Below, in pieces: positions 52,676 through 61,162 of a stretch of 64,000 nt of DNA. Position 1 is the first letter of the stretch. Each line of letters starts with the position of its first letter. The notes beneath the pieces are model-generated. The model worked only from the letters and a program-made list of their open reading frames with translations, made no database searches and was not told the origin of the DNA. Origin of the DNA: Geitlerinema sp. PCC 9228 (lineage in GTDB: Bacteria; Cyanobacteriota; Cyanobacteriia; Cyanobacteriales; PCC-9228); NCBI RefSeq assembly GCF_001870905.1, contig NZ_LNDC01000094.1, positions 62,001 through 126,000 of the forward strand. The letters are read 5' to 3'. The position numbers were made by a program, and so were the translations under genes.

Positions 52676-53728
52676 ATGCCAAAACCAAGACAAGAAAAAC
52701 CTTTGCTAGATTCAGATCGACAACTACTTTTGGGCAGCGCGATCGCTTCCGTGCTGTTCCATGGTATCGTGTTCGCCGTGGTAGCTGGGATGGAAATGCC
52801 CGCGCCGCCAAATCGAGAAAAAACTGAAAAATCCTTGCCTGCGATCGCTGTCAAAATCATAGAACCAACCCCCACTTCTACTGCCACAGAATCGCAACAA
52901 AATGCTTCCACCCAGCCAACCCAACCCACCAATTCTCCTTCTCCTTCCCCCGCTACCAACTCCCAGCCACAGGCATCGCCGCCACCAACAACCCAGCCTG
53001 CCAAGCAACCCACTCCTTTACCAACACCCACACCAACACCATCCCCGCGCGCCAAAGCCAACCCACAATCACCCACTTCCCCAACTAGAAATTCTGCTCA
53101 AGAATCCCCCCAACCTTCTCCAACCAATTCACCAAGCCAACCCCAACCAGAAACATCTCCCAAACCACCAAAAACAACCCCTTCTCCCACCATCCCCAGC
53201 AGCGAACAAAGACGGCAAGAGAAAGTAGAAAGATTGCTGCAAGATATTCGCAATTCCCAACAGGAGAACGCCCAAAAACCAAGCGACAATGGCAGCGAAG
53301 GTGAAAACCGGGAAAATTCTGCTTCCCCATCCCCAGCTACTGGGGAATCTACTGAAGAAACCACCACCGCTCAACGCAACGATATCCGCGAAACCAACCA
53401 ATCTGCTCCAGCATCGCCGCCGACGCCAAAACCATCCCCATCCCCATCACCGCAACCGCAACCGCGCCAAAGCCAAGTAAACTGCGTTCGCTGCCCGCAA
53501 CCTGCTTATCCCAAAGCAGCCGTGGAAGAACAAATTGAAGGCAGTACGCGCTTGCTGCTGGATATTGACCCCAACGGAAACGTCACCAACGTACGGGTAA
53601 GCCGTTCCAGCGGTAGTTCTTTACTTGACCACGCCGCCATGGAGGCGGCGTGGGGATATCAATTTAGCGCCTCGGAATATGGCTACCGCGGTCGTGGCGT
53701 CACCATTCATTTTCAGCTACGCCGATAA
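52676..53728 (+). CDS. TonB-family energy transducer
   Basis: The 350-residue protein has an N-terminal membrane helix (about 20-40, LLLGSAIASVLFHGIVFAVVAGM), a very long Pro/Ser/Thr/Gln-rich spacer crossing the periplasm (55-260), and a C-terminal TonB domain (about 270-350). The domain shows YPKAAVEEQIEGSTRLLLDIDPNG, NVRVSRSSGSSLLDHAAMEAA and GVTIHFQL. It couples the inner-membrane proton force to outer-membrane transporters. No ExbB, ExbD or TonB-dependent receptor gene is near. I start at the ATG at 52676 (MPKPRQEK). The 3' end overlaps the convergent RqcH gene by 12 bases. Confidence 0.9.
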   Translation: MPKPRQEKPLLDSDRQLLLGSAIASVLFHGIVFAVVAGMEMPAPPNREKTEKSLPAIAVKIIEPTPTSTATESQQNASTQPTQPTNSPSPSPATNSQPQASPPPTTQPAKQPTPLPTPTPTPSPRAKANPQSPTSPTRNSAQESPQPSPTNSPSQPQPETSPKPPKTTPSPTIPSSEQRRQEKVERLLQDIRNSQQENAQKPSDNGSEGENRENSASPSPATGESTEETTTAQRNDIRETNQSAPASPPTPKPSPSPSPQPQPRQSQVNCVRCPQPAYPKAAVEEQIEGSTRLLLDIDPNGNVTNVRVSRSSGSSLLDHAAMEAAWGYQFSASEYGYRGRGVTIHFQLRR

Positions 53729-55441
53729 ACGCCCGGGGCTGCCCCAAATGACCGTTTCGTTTTTGTAAATTACCATACCAGGTTGGGCACCTTTGGGTTT
53801 GTACACGTATTTGGGTTTGGTATAGACAACAGGAACGCGATCGCTGGTTTTCCCGCGACTAAAACGAGCAGCAACATCTGCAGCAAACTGCAAATCTGCT
53901 TCCGTGGCTACCGACCCCGGTGGCAAACGCAACAAAACGTGGCTGCCAGCAATTTCTTGGGCGTGAAACCACAAATCGTATTCGGTGGCCGTACGGAAAC
54001 TGAGAATATCGTTTTGCCGGTTGTTGCGCCCTACCAAAACCTCAAACCCTCCCGGAGAACGAAACCGATCGAAACTTTCCGATTCCCCATCGCTCTTGCG
54101 TTGCGGTCGGTATTCCGGCGCTTGCATGTAGCCTTGCTGTACCAGTTCGTCGCGAATTTCCGCTAGGGTTTGCAAATCCTCTGGCTGTCGGTATTCCGGT
54201 AGCTGTGCCAAAGCATTTTCCACCTGTTCCAAATAACGCTTTTCTTGCTCGACTTGCGCCAGCAAAGGTGCCACCGCTTGCCGGGCACGTTTGAGTTTTT
54301 GATGTTTCTTGTATTTGGCTTGGGCGTTGCTGACACCATTTTTTTCTGGGTCTAGAGAAATGGTGACTGGGTTGCCGGTTTCAAAATCGGCAAGGGTAAT
54401 TTGTTCCATCCCTGGTTCCATTTGGTAGAGATTGGCCATCAACAAATCCCCTTGCTGCTTGTAATTTTGAGCCTCTTCAGCTTGTTGCAAGCGTTCTTGA
54501 AAATTGTCGTATTTTTTCTGCTGTTTTTTCAGCAAGTTGTTGAGTTTTTGCTGCAGTTGGTGGCGCAGTTGCTTGAATTCGTGTTGGTTTTCTTCGTAGC
54601 TGTAGTAGCGATCGAGCAGTTCCTGAGTAGAAGCAGCGGCTTCCCCTTCTTCCCAGGGCATCACAGAATAGCCAGAAGGGATCCATTGCGGGAAAAAATC
54701 CCCTTTTTGCAATCTCTGCAACCATTCCTGCCACTTGGCAAATAATGCCTGCAATCCAGCCGCCGAAACTTCTGTGGTGTTTTGCTTGGGGTCAAGTTCG
54801 GCAGCACGAATCATGGTGTGGGCTAAACTGGGACTTAAGCCGCGGTAGCTTTTTAAAAGTTGCTTGCTCAGCTGACCGGGAATGAGACTTACCCGTTCCT
54901 GCCAGCGTTCAAAGGATTCTTGCAGGCTGGGGGTGGGATGGTTCATTGGTGGTGGGGGTTCGTAGGGTTCTCCAGTTTCCACCGGTCTGACAGAGGATTC
55001 GGCTTCGCTTACCTGATGGGCGGCGGTGACAATAATATTTTCCTGGTTGACTAAAATGGCGTTGCTGCGTTTGCCCATGACTTCGGCGTAAAGATGCCAA
55101 AGGATCTCTTCGCCGGGGCGGGTGGTAAATTGTAGGTCTAAAACCCGTTCCCAGGGGGCGATGGGGTGGATAGAAACCAAAGCCAGGCGGTGGAGTTGGT
55201 GGCGTAGCTGGTCGGAGAAGGTGAAGGTATCGGCGTTGCGCGGTGGGGGATTGCCAATGCAAACCCGAGCGGCTTGTGGATGCCAGGAGAGACACAACCA
55301 TCCGACGCCGTTGATGGTACGCAGGCGCAAGAAAATCGTGTGGCGATCGCGTTGGTGTACTTGTTCGAGCCTGGCAGGAAGCCACTGTTGCTGGAGTTCT
55401 TGGCAAACGGCGATGAGGGTGGTGTAGTCAACTGGTTGCAT
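53717..55441 (-). CDS. rqcH: RqcH/NFACT-family ribosome quality-control protein
   Basis: This 574-residue protein has the NFACT layout: an N-terminal NFACT-N domain (MQPVDYTTLIAVCQELQQQWLPARLEQVHQ start), helix-hairpin-helix region, a coiled coil of KQQKKYDNFQERLQQAEEAQ type (about 290-350), and a C-terminal NFACT-R domain (GFEVLVGRNNRQND, YDLWFHAQEIAGSHVLLRL, YVYKPKGAQPGMV). In Bacillus, RqcH binds stalled 50S subunits and adds poly-Ala tails to mark incomplete proteins for degradation. Older annotations call it a fibronectin-binding protein. It is the only gene in its unit, divergent from remA. Confidence 0.92.
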   Translation of the reverse strand: MQPVDYTTLIAVCQELQQQWLPARLEQVHQRDRHTIFLRLRTINGVGWLCLSWHPQAARVCIGNPPPRNADTFTFSDQLRHQLHRLALVSIHPIAPWERVLDLQFTTRPGEEILWHLYAEVMGKRSNAILVNQENIIVTAAHQVSEAESSVRPVETGEPYEPPPPMNHPTPSLQESFERWQERVSLIPGQLSKQLLKSYRGLSPSLAHTMIRAAELDPKQNTTEVSAAGLQALFAKWQEWLQRLQKGDFFPQWIPSGYSVMPWEEGEAAASTQELLDRYYSYEENQHEFKQLRHQLQQKLNNLLKKQQKKYDNFQERLQQAEEAQNYKQQGDLLMANLYQMEPGMEQITLADFETGNPVTISLDPEKNGVSNAQAKYKKHQKLKRARQAVAPLLAQVEQEKRYLEQVENALAQLPEYRQPEDLQTLAEIRDELVQQGYMQAPEYRPQRKSDGESESFDRFRSPGGFEVLVGRNNRQNDILSFRTATEYDLWFHAQEIAGSHVLLRLPPGSVATEADLQFAADVAARFSRGKTSDRVPVVYTKPKYVYKPKGAQPGMVIYKNETVIWGSPGRLSA

Positions 55442-55666
55442 GGCACTTGGGCGGGCAAACGAAAGAACAAAACAAATGGACGCTCTGCGATCGCAGCCGG
55501 GGGGCTGACGAACTTCGCTAGAAAAGTTAGCAAATGCTGAAAAAGTCTGAAAAAACCCTGAAATCTAGTATTCTACAAATTTTTCCCTTGTAAGCTCAAT
55601 TTTTTCTATCTACCATTGAAATTAGATTTCCGATCGCTCCTCAGCTCTTTAGATTAGCGTTGCTTT

Positions 55667-55933
55667 ATGGATATTCAGCTGATTAATATTGGGTTTGGCA
55701 ACATTGTCTGTGCCAACCGCGTCGTTTCGATAGTATCTCCAGAATCTGCTCCGATTAAGCGTATCGTCAGCGATGCCAAGGAGCAGGGAAAACTGGTGGA
55801 TGCTACTTACGGCAGGCGTACGCGGGCTGTGATTATTACCGATTCTGGCCATGTCATTCTATCGGCTATACAGCCAGAAACAGTTGCCCATCGCTTTGTG
55901 TTGGATAAAAACCACCATGCCAGCAAACACTAG
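55667..55933 (+). CDS. RemA-family (DUF370) regulatory protein
   Basis: The 88-residue protein is the RemA/DUF370 type: [34 protein letters not shown] start, then the second half [33 protein letters not shown]. RemA in Bacillus is a DNA-binding ring that activates matrix and osmoprotection genes. The neighbour gmk (99 bases downstream) is the same as in Firmicutes, a conserved linkage. In cyanobacteria its targets are not known to me. Confidence 0.92.
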   Translation: MDIQLINIGFGNIVCANRVVSIVSPESAPIKRIVSDAKEQGKLVDATYGRRTRAVIITDSGHVILSAIQPETVAHRFVLDKNHHASKH

Positions 55934-56031
55934 CTTGCCTGGTGGGCATGCTTCCTCTCGGTGACAATTGCTTGTAACTCCCAATCGTAGGATGATGGAA
56001 GTGGAAAAAGCAAGAGAGGATTGCTAACAGC

Positions 56032-56607
56032 ATGCCAACTGGAAAACTAATCGTACTCACCGGACCGAGTGGGGTGGGAAAGGGAACGCTGCTGCGATCG
56101 CTACTCCAACGCCATCGGGATTTGCGGGTTTCTACTTCTGTCACCACTCGGTCTCCCCGCCCGGGAGAAGTCGATGGACGCGATTATTATTTCGCTGACC
56201 GACAACAGTTTACTCGCATGGTTGCCGAAAATCAATTTCTGGAGTGGGCAGAATTTGCCGGCAATTGCTACGGAACACCCCGCCAGCCGGTGGAGGAAAT
56301 GCTGCAATCTGGAAATTCGGTGATTTTGGAGATTGAACTGGAAGGAGCGCGGCAAATCCAGCAAAATTTCCCCGATGCGGTGCGTATTTTTATTTTGCCA
56401 CCTTCTTGGGAAGCGTTGGAACAGCGTTTGCGCGGGCGCGGCCAGGATGACGACCGGGCGATTTCCCAGCGACTGGCACGGGCGAAGGAGGAAATTGCTG
56501 CCGCCCAGGAGTTTTCCTATCAAGTCACCAACGACAATTTGGAGCGTGCTGTCGCAGAAATTGAATCGATTTTAACAATGGCGAATTCAAATACAGCCCG
56601 TTCTTAA
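56032..56607 (+). CDS. gmk: Guanylate kinase
   Basis: Gmk phosphorylates GMP to GDP with ATP in purine nucleotide synthesis. The P-loop GPSGVGKGT is at 10-18, followed by SVTTRSPRPGEVDGRDYYF (GMP site with Arg and Tyr) and VILEIELEGARQIQQNFPDAVRIFILPPS. The lid RLRGRGQDDDRAISQRL is the usual form. 191 residues is normal. It lies 99 bases after the RemA-family gene on the same strand, and a HIP1-based terminator follows its stop directly. Confidence 0.95.
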   Translation: MPTGKLIVLTGPSGVGKGTLLRSLLQRHRDLRVSTSVTTRSPRPGEVDGRDYYFADRQQFTRMVAENQFLEWAEFAGNCYGTPRQPVEEMLQSGNSVILEIELEGARQIQQNFPDAVRIFILPPSWEALEQRLRGRGQDDDRAISQRLARAKEEIAAAQEFSYQVTNDNLERAVAEIESILTMANSNTARS

Positions 56608-56656
56608 AATAGCGATCGCTTGCTGCTTTCCCCAGAAGCGATCGCTATTATTTTTT
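56608..56656 (+). terminator. Rho-independent terminator built from two HIP1 sites
   Basis: AATAGCGATCGCTT (56608-56621) pairs perfectly over 14 bases with AAGCGATCGCTATT (56636-56649), closing a 14-base loop. A run of six T follows at 56651-56656. The stem is made of two HIP1 octamers in inverted order. It begins right after the gmk stop codon. The region from 56657 to 56943 is AT-rich and likely holds the cydA promoter; TTGACG at 56790-56795 with TTACAT 17 bases later is one candidate. Confidence 0.85.
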
Positions 56657-56943
56657 GGTTTTTTAATTCAAAGTTAACAAGTTCGTCTCTAGGGTCTCCC
56701 CAGATTTGAAGCAGCCGAAATCGGGGAATGAACTTTATTTTTCACGATCGGGTTTTATATCAGCAAATGCATAGCATAAATTCCAAGAATTGACGAATCT
56801 TTTGGCAAAATTTTACATTCAAACCTAGTTTGAGCCAGTTTATCCTAAGAACCTTAAATTTTTATCAAAAAAAATTACAGAATCGAAGATCCCATTTTAT
56901 ATTGGCACCTGTGTCAGTCTGAATTTTGTACCGGAGGCACACC

Positions 56944-58383
56944 ATGGAATTTTTGTCCGATTCTGTCGTGCTGTCGCGCATTCTGTTTGCGCTGACCAGC
57001 ATGTTCCACATGCTATGGCCGTTGCTGACCATCGGCATGTCCATTTATCTAATCGTCGTAGAAGCGATTTGGCTGCGCACGCGCGATAGCAAATACTACT
57101 ACCACGCTCGTTTCTGGGCCAAACTCTACGTCCTCAACTTTGGGATTGGCGTTGCCAGCGGCGTTCCCATGGAATTTGAATTCGGCACCAACTGGGCACC
57201 TTTCTCCCGGGCTGTGGGCGACTTTTTTGGCAGCATCCTGGGATTTGAAGGTGCCATGGCCTTCATGTTGGAAGCTGGCTTTTTGGGAATCATGATTTTC
57301 GGCTGGAACCGGGTCAATCCCATCATTCACTTTTTCTCCACCATCATGGTTGCTTTTGGTGCCAACCTATCCACCTTTTGGATTATCAGTGCCAATTCGT
57401 GGATGCAAACCCCCGTGGGTGGAGAAATGTCCGATGGTAAATTCTTGGTCAACGATTACTTCCAAGCCATTTTTAACCCCTCCATGCTAGCCAGCGTCAC
57501 TCACATGTCCTTAGGTGCTGTGGAAACCGCCTTGTTTGTCATTGGCGGCATTAGCGCCTGGTACATCATCAACCAACGCCACCAAGAATTCTTTGCGCGA
57601 TCGCTTAAAATTGTCCTAGCCACCATTATCATCATCGCACCCCTGCAAATTTACGTAGGGCACGTCAGCGGCGAACAAGTACAGCACCACCAACCCTCCA
57701 AACTCGCCGCCATCGAATCCCTCTGGGAAACCATTCCCGCCGGCGAATCCGCAGACTGGAACCTGGTTGCCTGGCCAAATACAGCCGCCGAAACCAACGA
57801 CTGGGAAGTCAAAGTTCCCAACGGCTTGGGATACATCCTAGAACTGCAACCCACCGTTTCCGAACCCATTCAAGGATTGCGCGAATGGAAACCAGAAGAC
57901 AGACCCGGTATGGTGGCCTTGGTTTTCTACTCCTTCCGCATCATGGTCGGCATTGGCTTTATCTTCCTGGGATTGATGCTGTGGAGCCTATTGCAATGGA
58001 TTCGCGGTCAGCTCGCTGATAGCAAAATCTCCCAGCAAAAATGGCTCATGCGCGCTTGGATATTTTCAGCACCGCTAGGTTACATCGCTGTCGAATCGGG
58101 TTGGATCGTACGTGAAGTCGGCAGACAGCCGTGGACCGTTTATGGCGAAATCCGTACCTCAGAAGCGGCCTCCAACCTACCTCCAACAGATGTACTGGCT
58201 TCTTTGGTTGGCTTTAGTACCGTTTATCTAGTTTTATTTGTATCAGCATTGTATTTTGGCAGCCGAATTTTACGCGAAGGTCCAAACTTCAACTTACCCA
58301 TTCCCGGTGAAGAAAACCAAGAAACCATCAGCACCTCGCAAGCACAACATCGCCCCGATAGCCGTCCAGCTGAAAGCCGCTAG
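56944..58383 (+). CDS. cydA: Cytochrome bd-type quinol oxidase subunit I
   Basis: CydA carries the three haems of the bd oxidase, which reduces O2 with quinol electrons in the plasma or thylakoid membrane. The protein has 479 residues, nine hydrophobic segments, His22 (likely haem b595 ligand), His187 (haem b558) and the Glu pair E102/E110 of the proton path. The Q-loop is short, as in the CIO subgroup. I start at 56944 (MEFLSDSVVL), because GGAGG lies 6 bases ahead. cydB follows by 13 bases. No cydDC is seen here. Such oxidases often work as a high-light or low-oxygen safety valve in cyanobacteria. Confidence 0.94.
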   Translation: MEFLSDSVVLSRILFALTSMFHMLWPLLTIGMSIYLIVVEAIWLRTRDSKYYYHARFWAKLYVLNFGIGVASGVPMEFEFGTNWAPFSRAVGDFFGSILGFEGAMAFMLEAGFLGIMIFGWNRVNPIIHFFSTIMVAFGANLSTFWIISANSWMQTPVGGEMSDGKFLVNDYFQAIFNPSMLASVTHMSLGAVETALFVIGGISAWYIINQRHQEFFARSLKIVLATIIIIAPLQIYVGHVSGEQVQHHQPSKLAAIESLWETIPAGESADWNLVAWPNTAAETNDWEVKVPNGLGYILELQPTVSEPIQGLREWKPEDRPGMVALVFYSFRIMVGIGFIFLGLMLWSLLQWIRGQLADSKISQQKWLMRAWIFSAPLGYIAVESGWIVREVGRQPWTVYGEIRTSEAASNLPPTDVLASLVGFSTVYLVLFVSALYFGSRILREGPNFNLPIPGEENQETISTSQAQHRPDSRPAESR

Positions 58384-58396
58384 TTAGGAGGAAATC

Positions 58397-59416
58397 ATGG
58401 AAACTGTAGAAACCTTCTTACCCCAAGTTTGGTTTGTGATTCTGGGTTTGTTTCTATTTATTTATATCGTTCTCGATGGGTTTGACCTAGGCGTTGGTAT
58501 TCTCTCTTTAACCAGTTCCAGCGAACAGCGTCGCGGCATTCTTATGACCAGCTTGAGCAACGTTTGGGATGCCAACGAAACCTGGTTGGTGTTAATGGGA
58601 GGTGCCTTATTTGGCGCGTTTCCCCTTGCTTACGGAACGTTGCTCCATGCTTTGTACATTCCTATCATGCTCATGGTTTTCGGTTTAATTTTTCGCGCCG
58701 TTGCCTTTGAGTTTCGGGAACATTCCGACAACAAAGTTTTGTGGAATTTGGCATTTGCAGGTGGTAGTTTTTTAGCAGCTTTGGCGCAAGGATTTGCCCT
58801 CGGCGGTGTGGTTTCGGGAATCGCTGTAGATGCTGACGGCGACTTTATTGGCGGTTCTTGGGATTGGCTGAACTGGTATTCAGCATTGGTAGCCCTCACC
58901 GTCATTCAAGGGTATGTTTTAATTGGTTCTACCTATTTGGTTTTAAAAACTGAAGGTTCCCTACAGGAAAACCACTTCAAAACCGCCAAGCTGGCAGCTT
59001 GGACAACGGTCATTCCTGCGGTTATTGTTACGATAGTTACGCCGCTTTCCTACGAACATATTCTCCACCGTTGGTTCGACCAACCTTGGGTGTATGTTTC
59101 CATGCCAGTGCCGGTATTGGCTTTGATTGCTTTTTGGCAGTTGATGCGGAGTTTGAACCAACGCCGCGATGTGGCTCCTTTTGTGTGGACGATCGTAATT
59201 TTCTTGATTTCTTTCTTTGGGGTAACAATTAGTGTATTTCCCTACATTATTCCGCCGGAAATCACTATTTACGAAGCAGCGGCCTCTACCAGTGCGTTGG
59301 TATTTATGCTCATTTTCATTGGTTTTTTAATTCCGATTATGCTGTTTTACAATGTTTATCAATACGTGGTATTTCGGGGGAAAATCACCAGCAGCCAATA
59401 CAGTGAAAATGCTTGA
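58397..59416 (+). CDS. cydB: Cytochrome bd-type quinol oxidase subunit II
   Basis: The 339-residue partner of CydA has eight or nine hydrophobic helices. It opens with the CydB signature WFVILGLFLFIYIVLDGFDLGVG, followed by SLSNVWDANETWLVLMGGALFGAFP, typical of the family. An AGGAGG lies a few bases before the ATG, and the gene is 13 bases from cydA, so the two are co-translated. The imperfect hairpin at 59438-59458 could end the transcript. Confidence 0.94.
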   Translation: METVETFLPQVWFVILGLFLFIYIVLDGFDLGVGILSLTSSSEQRRGILMTSLSNVWDANETWLVLMGGALFGAFPLAYGTLLHALYIPIMLMVFGLIFRAVAFEFREHSDNKVLWNLAFAGGSFLAALAQGFALGGVVSGIAVDADGDFIGGSWDWLNWYSALVALTVIQGYVLIGSTYLVLKTEGSLQENHFKTAKLAAWTTVIPAVIVTIVTPLSYEHILHRWFDQPWVYVSMPVPVLALIAFWQLMRSLNQRRDVAPFVWTIVIFLISFFGVTISVFPYIIPPEITIYEAAASTSALVFMLIFIGFLIPIMLFYNVYQYVVFRGKITSSQYSENA

Positions 59417-59437
59417 ATTTCGATGAAGTCTATAAAT

Positions 59438-59458
59438 GTCTCCCTTATTATGGGGGAC
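59438..59458 (+). terminator. Weak hairpin after cydB
   Basis: GTCTCCC (59438-59444) faces GGGGGAC (59452-59458), giving six pairs of seven with one mismatch. No T-run follows, so terminator function is uncertain. The remaining gap up to 59630 is AT-rich and shows nothing else. Confidence 0.35.
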
Positions 59459-59630
59459 TTCCGGGGATTCTGTTTGCAGAAAATTTTGTTAGGTATAAAA
59501 TCAGAATCCCTCTTTTTTAGCTTCTCTTGAACCTACTGAAAGGGATTGGGTATGAAACGCGATCGCTTTCTTTTAATAGGAAGAAAGGATTTACAAAAAA
59601 TACAATAGAAATTTCCTTTGAGTATATTGC

Positions 59631-60542
59631 TTATCTACCCAAGAATTTTCTCACAGGAAGCTGAACCAGCAAAACCCCAACTGTCACCACTACCAAACCC
59701 AAGATATCCGCAGGTTGGGGAATATCACCAAAAGCCATCCATGCCATGACCATTGTTACAGGCGGTCCTAAATAAAACAAACTTGCCACGCGGGTAGCGT
59801 CGAGGCGGGAAAGCAGCAGCCACATAAAGGCGTAGGATGCCAGGGAAACCCCAAGAATTAACCAGCTTAATGTAGCCACCAGGGGAAGGTTCCACTGAAT
59901 GGCTAAATTTTCCACGGTGATGGCAGGAATTGCCAAAACCACGGTGGTGGCGAAGCTTTGGAAAAAGAGGGTTTCGGCGAGGCTGGGGGAAGGATGGTGT
60001 TGGGAGGAAGTTTCCCGCCGCCGCTGCAGCAAACTGGCGATGGTGATGGCAACCACAGAACCAAAGGGGATGAAGTAGGCAAATGCAGAAGCTTCGCTGT
60101 TGAGTTGGATGCGGGTTCCCACTGCGATCGCTACACCCAAAAATCCTACAATTAATCCTAGCCACTGGGATACGCTGGTCTTTTCTCCGACAACCAAACC
60201 CGACAAAGCACCAGTGACCAAAGGTTGCAATGCCACTACCAACGCAACAATGCCAGCGGGAACATCTCGTTCCAGGGCCAGCAAGGCACAGCTCAACCAG
60301 ACTCCGTGTGCTAAAATTCCCACTAAGGAAGTATGAGCGAGGGTGTTGGTATCGTACCAAACCCACTTTCGACCTATGGTGAGATAGGTAAAGAGCAACA
60401 AGCTGAGAACGGTATACCGCCAAAACAGCAAGGTGAAGGTTCCAGTGTAGGGTAAGCCATATTCGGCACCGATAAAACCGGAGTTCCAAAGCAGAACGAA
60501 TGCGATCGCGTAGCTAATGGTGGAATGTGCTATTGTTCTCAT
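59631..60542 (-). CDS. EamA (DMT) family transporter
   Basis: The 303-residue membrane protein has ten hydrophobic helices in two EamA repeats. Repeat one includes LLWNSGFIGAEYGLPYTGTFTLLFWRY and ALLALERDVPAGIVALVVALQPLVTGALSGLVVGEKTS. Repeat two includes LILGVSLASYAFMWLLLSRLDATRVASLFYLGPPVTMVMAWMAFGD. This family mostly exports amino acids or other metabolites; the substrate is not given by sequence. It is a single gene with its own AT-rich upstream region shared with nothing obvious. Confidence 0.9.
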   Translation of the reverse strand: MRTIAHSTISYAIAFVLLWNSGFIGAEYGLPYTGTFTLLFWRYTVLSLLLFTYLTIGRKWVWYDTNTLAHTSLVGILAHGVWLSCALLALERDVPAGIVALVVALQPLVTGALSGLVVGEKTSVSQWLGLIVGFLGVAIAVGTRIQLNSEASAFAYFIPFGSVVAITIASLLQRRRETSSQHHPSPSLAETLFFQSFATTVVLAIPAITVENLAIQWNLPLVATLSWLILGVSLASYAFMWLLLSRLDATRVASLFYLGPPVTMVMAWMAFGDIPQPADILGLVVVTVGVLLVQLPVRKFLGR

Positions 60543-60840
60543 AGATTATATTTGGATGGCAGCGATCGCGGTTGGAAATTATCTCTGGTTTTTGGCAGGA
60601 TGGGAGAATAGCGATCGCGTTTTTAGCAAAAACAGCCAAACTATCATAGCAGACTCTGGATTGGGTTCGGAGTTTTATAGAACATATTTTCTAAAATTTT
60701 CCAATATTGAGGGATTTACCTGGCGATGCTGTCAAGTTTTCTTGATTTGTAATGTTGGAAGTGTTGGAAACCGTTCATAACTTACGTAAATTTACAAATG
60801 CTTTTTAGTATTCTGAAAAAAAAAAATACGGTTTTGAGCG

Positions 60841-60966
60841 TTATACCATTTCCTTGATAATCTGCAAGAGATAATAGAGGCATTTTTGTAGGGGCGCTTC
60901 GCGAAGCGCCCCTACCAGGGCAATTAGGAAATTCCAGACAATCATTGTTTTTCAGAAATGGTATTA
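60841..60966. repeat. MITE-like repeat with terminal inverted repeats
   Basis: The left end TTATACCATTTC (60841-60852) matches the reverse complement of GAAATGGTATTA (60955-60966) at 11 of 12 positions. In the middle is a perfect 28-base palindrome (60888-60915), with arms starting GTAGGGGCGC. No ORF is present. This is the form of a miniature inverted-repeat transposable element. The surrounding gap (60543-61162) shows nothing else that I can identify. Confidence 0.65.
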
Positions 60967-61162
60967 CTAAATGTTATTTTTAAAACAAAATCCGCCAAGT
61001 ATATTTGAAAGCGATCGTGTAGACCAAGCCCAATCTACTACAATAGTACTTTGTTTCTTGGTTTCTATTCTTGAAATTTTCTTAATGTCAGTAGAATGTT
61101 TTTCTTAAATCGTGTTAGTTTAACGGTATTGACATCCATCGAACTTCAAAGGCTACGGAAAA

